Assembly: GCA_030639705.1 (NCBI GenBank)
Contig: DAOWKX010000197.1
Span: forward strand, 1-6,792
Direction: 5' to 3'
Source: Candidatus Aminicenantota bacterium
GTDB lineage: Bacteria; Acidobacteriota; Aminicenantia; UBA2199
DNA: 6,792 bases
Shown here piece by piece: positions 6,093 through 6,792 of this stretch; the stretch's first letter is position 1, and the number at the start of each line of letters is the position of its first letter. The notes beneath the pieces are model-generated. The model did not search any database, had not been told where the DNA came from, and saw only the letters and a list, made by a program, of their open reading frames with translations. The position numbers were made by a program, and so were the translations under genes.

Positions 6093-6569
6093 TCAATCAT
6101 TCTCAAAAATCTTCAACCACTGATCGACTTCCTGTTTGGATATCTTGTTATGAATTCGCCTTAATTTTTCCTCCTTCTTTCCATTCAATCGATATACTCT
6201 TTTCAACTCAAAGTAAAATTCTATGGAATTTATGGTTTTCGCGCCCTTGCTTTTGGCAAAAATCTTAAGATCTCTATCAGACGAAACCAGCTTTACAGAT
6301 TTAAAATCACTATACCCGTTTAATATTTCTTTAATTTCTTCATCGGCAGAACAACCATAGCGGGGATAAACAACCGAGAATTTTTCCGCAGAATTATCAT
6401 TATAATAAATTGATTCAGGCTTGCCATCAAACACAATAATAATATTGCCATTTTTGCTTTCCTGGTATGTTTTTACCATATGTAACATCTTCTCGCGGGC
6501 AGCCGGATCATCGAGAGAAATATCAGGTGAGCTCCCGATCAAATTATTCCCATCAATTATGGTTGGCAT
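6093..6569 (-). CDS. NYN-domain (YacP/Rae1-like) predicted ribonuclease
   Basis: The protein has the PIN-like fold of the YacP/NYN family, whose Bacillus member Rae1 cuts mRNA in the ribosomal A site; that function is known for the relative only. Acidic metal-binding residues appear in order: Asp6 in IIDGNN, Asp48 in VFDGKP, Asp76/Glu77 in SADEEI, and Asp98/Asp100 in SSDRDL. The active site therefore looks complete. Residues about 1-125 form the domain; a basic tail follows (KKEEKLRRIHNKISK). The length of 158 is slightly short for YacP (about 170). The ATG at 6569 is preceded by AGGA at a suitable spacing. It starts 41 bp after the HIT gene on the same strand, so the two are probably co-transcribed. 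Its stop is 4 bp from that of birA on the other strand. Confidence 0.85.
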   Translation of the reverse strand: MPTIIDGNNLIGSSPDISLDDPAAREKMLHMVKTYQESKNGNIIIVFDGKPESIYYNDNSAEKFSVVYPRYGCSADEEIKEILNGYSDFKSVKLVSSDRDLKIFAKSKGAKTINSIEFYFELKRVYRLNGKKEEKLRRIHNKISKQEVDQWLKIFEND

Positions 6570-6610
6570 TTAAAATCCTATTATTGATCCATAGCTATTA
6601 TTTCTTGACT

Positions 6611-6792
6611 TCAGCCAGGAGGCCAGTTCATCTTTCTTCCGGCTAACAAATGTAAATGGATATGAAAAACAGCCTGACCGGCATCCTTTCCGGTATTGAT
6701 TACAAACCGATAACTATCCACACCAAGCTTTTTGGCTAGTTCTTTTCCTGTAATAAACAAATGGCCGATCAACCCTTCATCATTCATATCTT
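6611..6792 (-). CDS. HIT-family (HINT-type) nucleotide hydrolase, C-terminal part
   Basis: Reading leftward from the window edge gives 59 residues and a TGA stop at 6613-6611; the N-terminal part is outside the window. The end carries the histidine triad HIHLHLL (His43, His45 and His47 of the fragment; the middle one is the nucleophile in the family) within GQAVFHIHLH, followed by LLAGRKMNWPPG. This GQxVxHxHxHLxGGRxMxWPPG ending is typical of HINT (PKCI-type) proteins, which hydrolyse adenosine phosphoramidates and aminoacyl-adenylates. The usual GG before the arginine reads AG here. It precedes the NYN gene in a probable two-gene unit. No frameshift is seen. Confidence 0.9.
   Translation of the reverse strand, partial: DMNDEGLIGHLFITGKELAKKLGVDSYRFVINTGKDAGQAVFHIHLHLLAGRKMNWPPG

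Overview
The window is AT-rich and densely coding. It looks like a chromosomal segment of a Gram-negative bacterium, most likely a Desulfobacterota (former Deltaproteobacteria) relative. This placement is an inference from gene style: a receiver domain with a long acidic tail, a YprB-type exonuclease next to rpsU, and a membrane-anchored M23 peptidase. There are no insertion sequences, CRISPR arrays, tRNAs or rRNAs.

Layout. The left part reads leftward: M23 peptidase (1507-2430), YprB-like DEDD exonuclease with a TPR-like tail (141-1421), then the first 23 codons of rpsU (ribosomal protein bS21, 1-69) running off the edge. rpsU has its own perfect-consensus sigma70 promoter in the gap after the exonuclease gene. 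A 172-bp divergent region (2431-2602) carries candidate promoters on both strands. To its right a probable operon reads rightward: a receiver-domain protein with a long acidic tail (2603-3946), a ValS-derived protein lacking most of the synthetase (3985-5301), and a biotin protein ligase (5336-6088). It converges, with a 4-bp gap, on a leftward pair: a YacP/Rae1-like NYN-domain protein (6093-6569) preceded by the C-terminal part of a HINT-type HIT protein (6611-6792, cut by the window end).

The main discovery candidate is the 438-residue ValS-derived protein. It keeps the extreme N-terminus, the anticodon-binding domain and the C-terminal coiled coil of valyl-tRNA synthetase. It has lost roughly half the enzyme, including the editing domain and most of the Rossmann core. 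The positions equivalent to HIGH and KMSKS survive only in degenerate form (DTDH and KSNKT). The reading frame is long and undamaged, so it may be a repurposed tRNA-binding protein rather than a decaying relic.

Its upstream partner is also unusual. The receiver keeps its phospho-acceptor Asp and Lys, but two other conserved positions are changed (Asp to Asn, Thr to Lys). It carries a roughly 270-residue acidic, probably disordered region ending in a short conserved-looking helix that resembles, in design, the C-terminus of polar scaffold proteins such as PopZ. These two genes plus birA probably share one transcript from a TTGACA promoter. Several genes here touch translation (rpsU, the ValS relative, the Rae1-like NYN protein, HINT), but no direct functional link between them can be shown from sequence.
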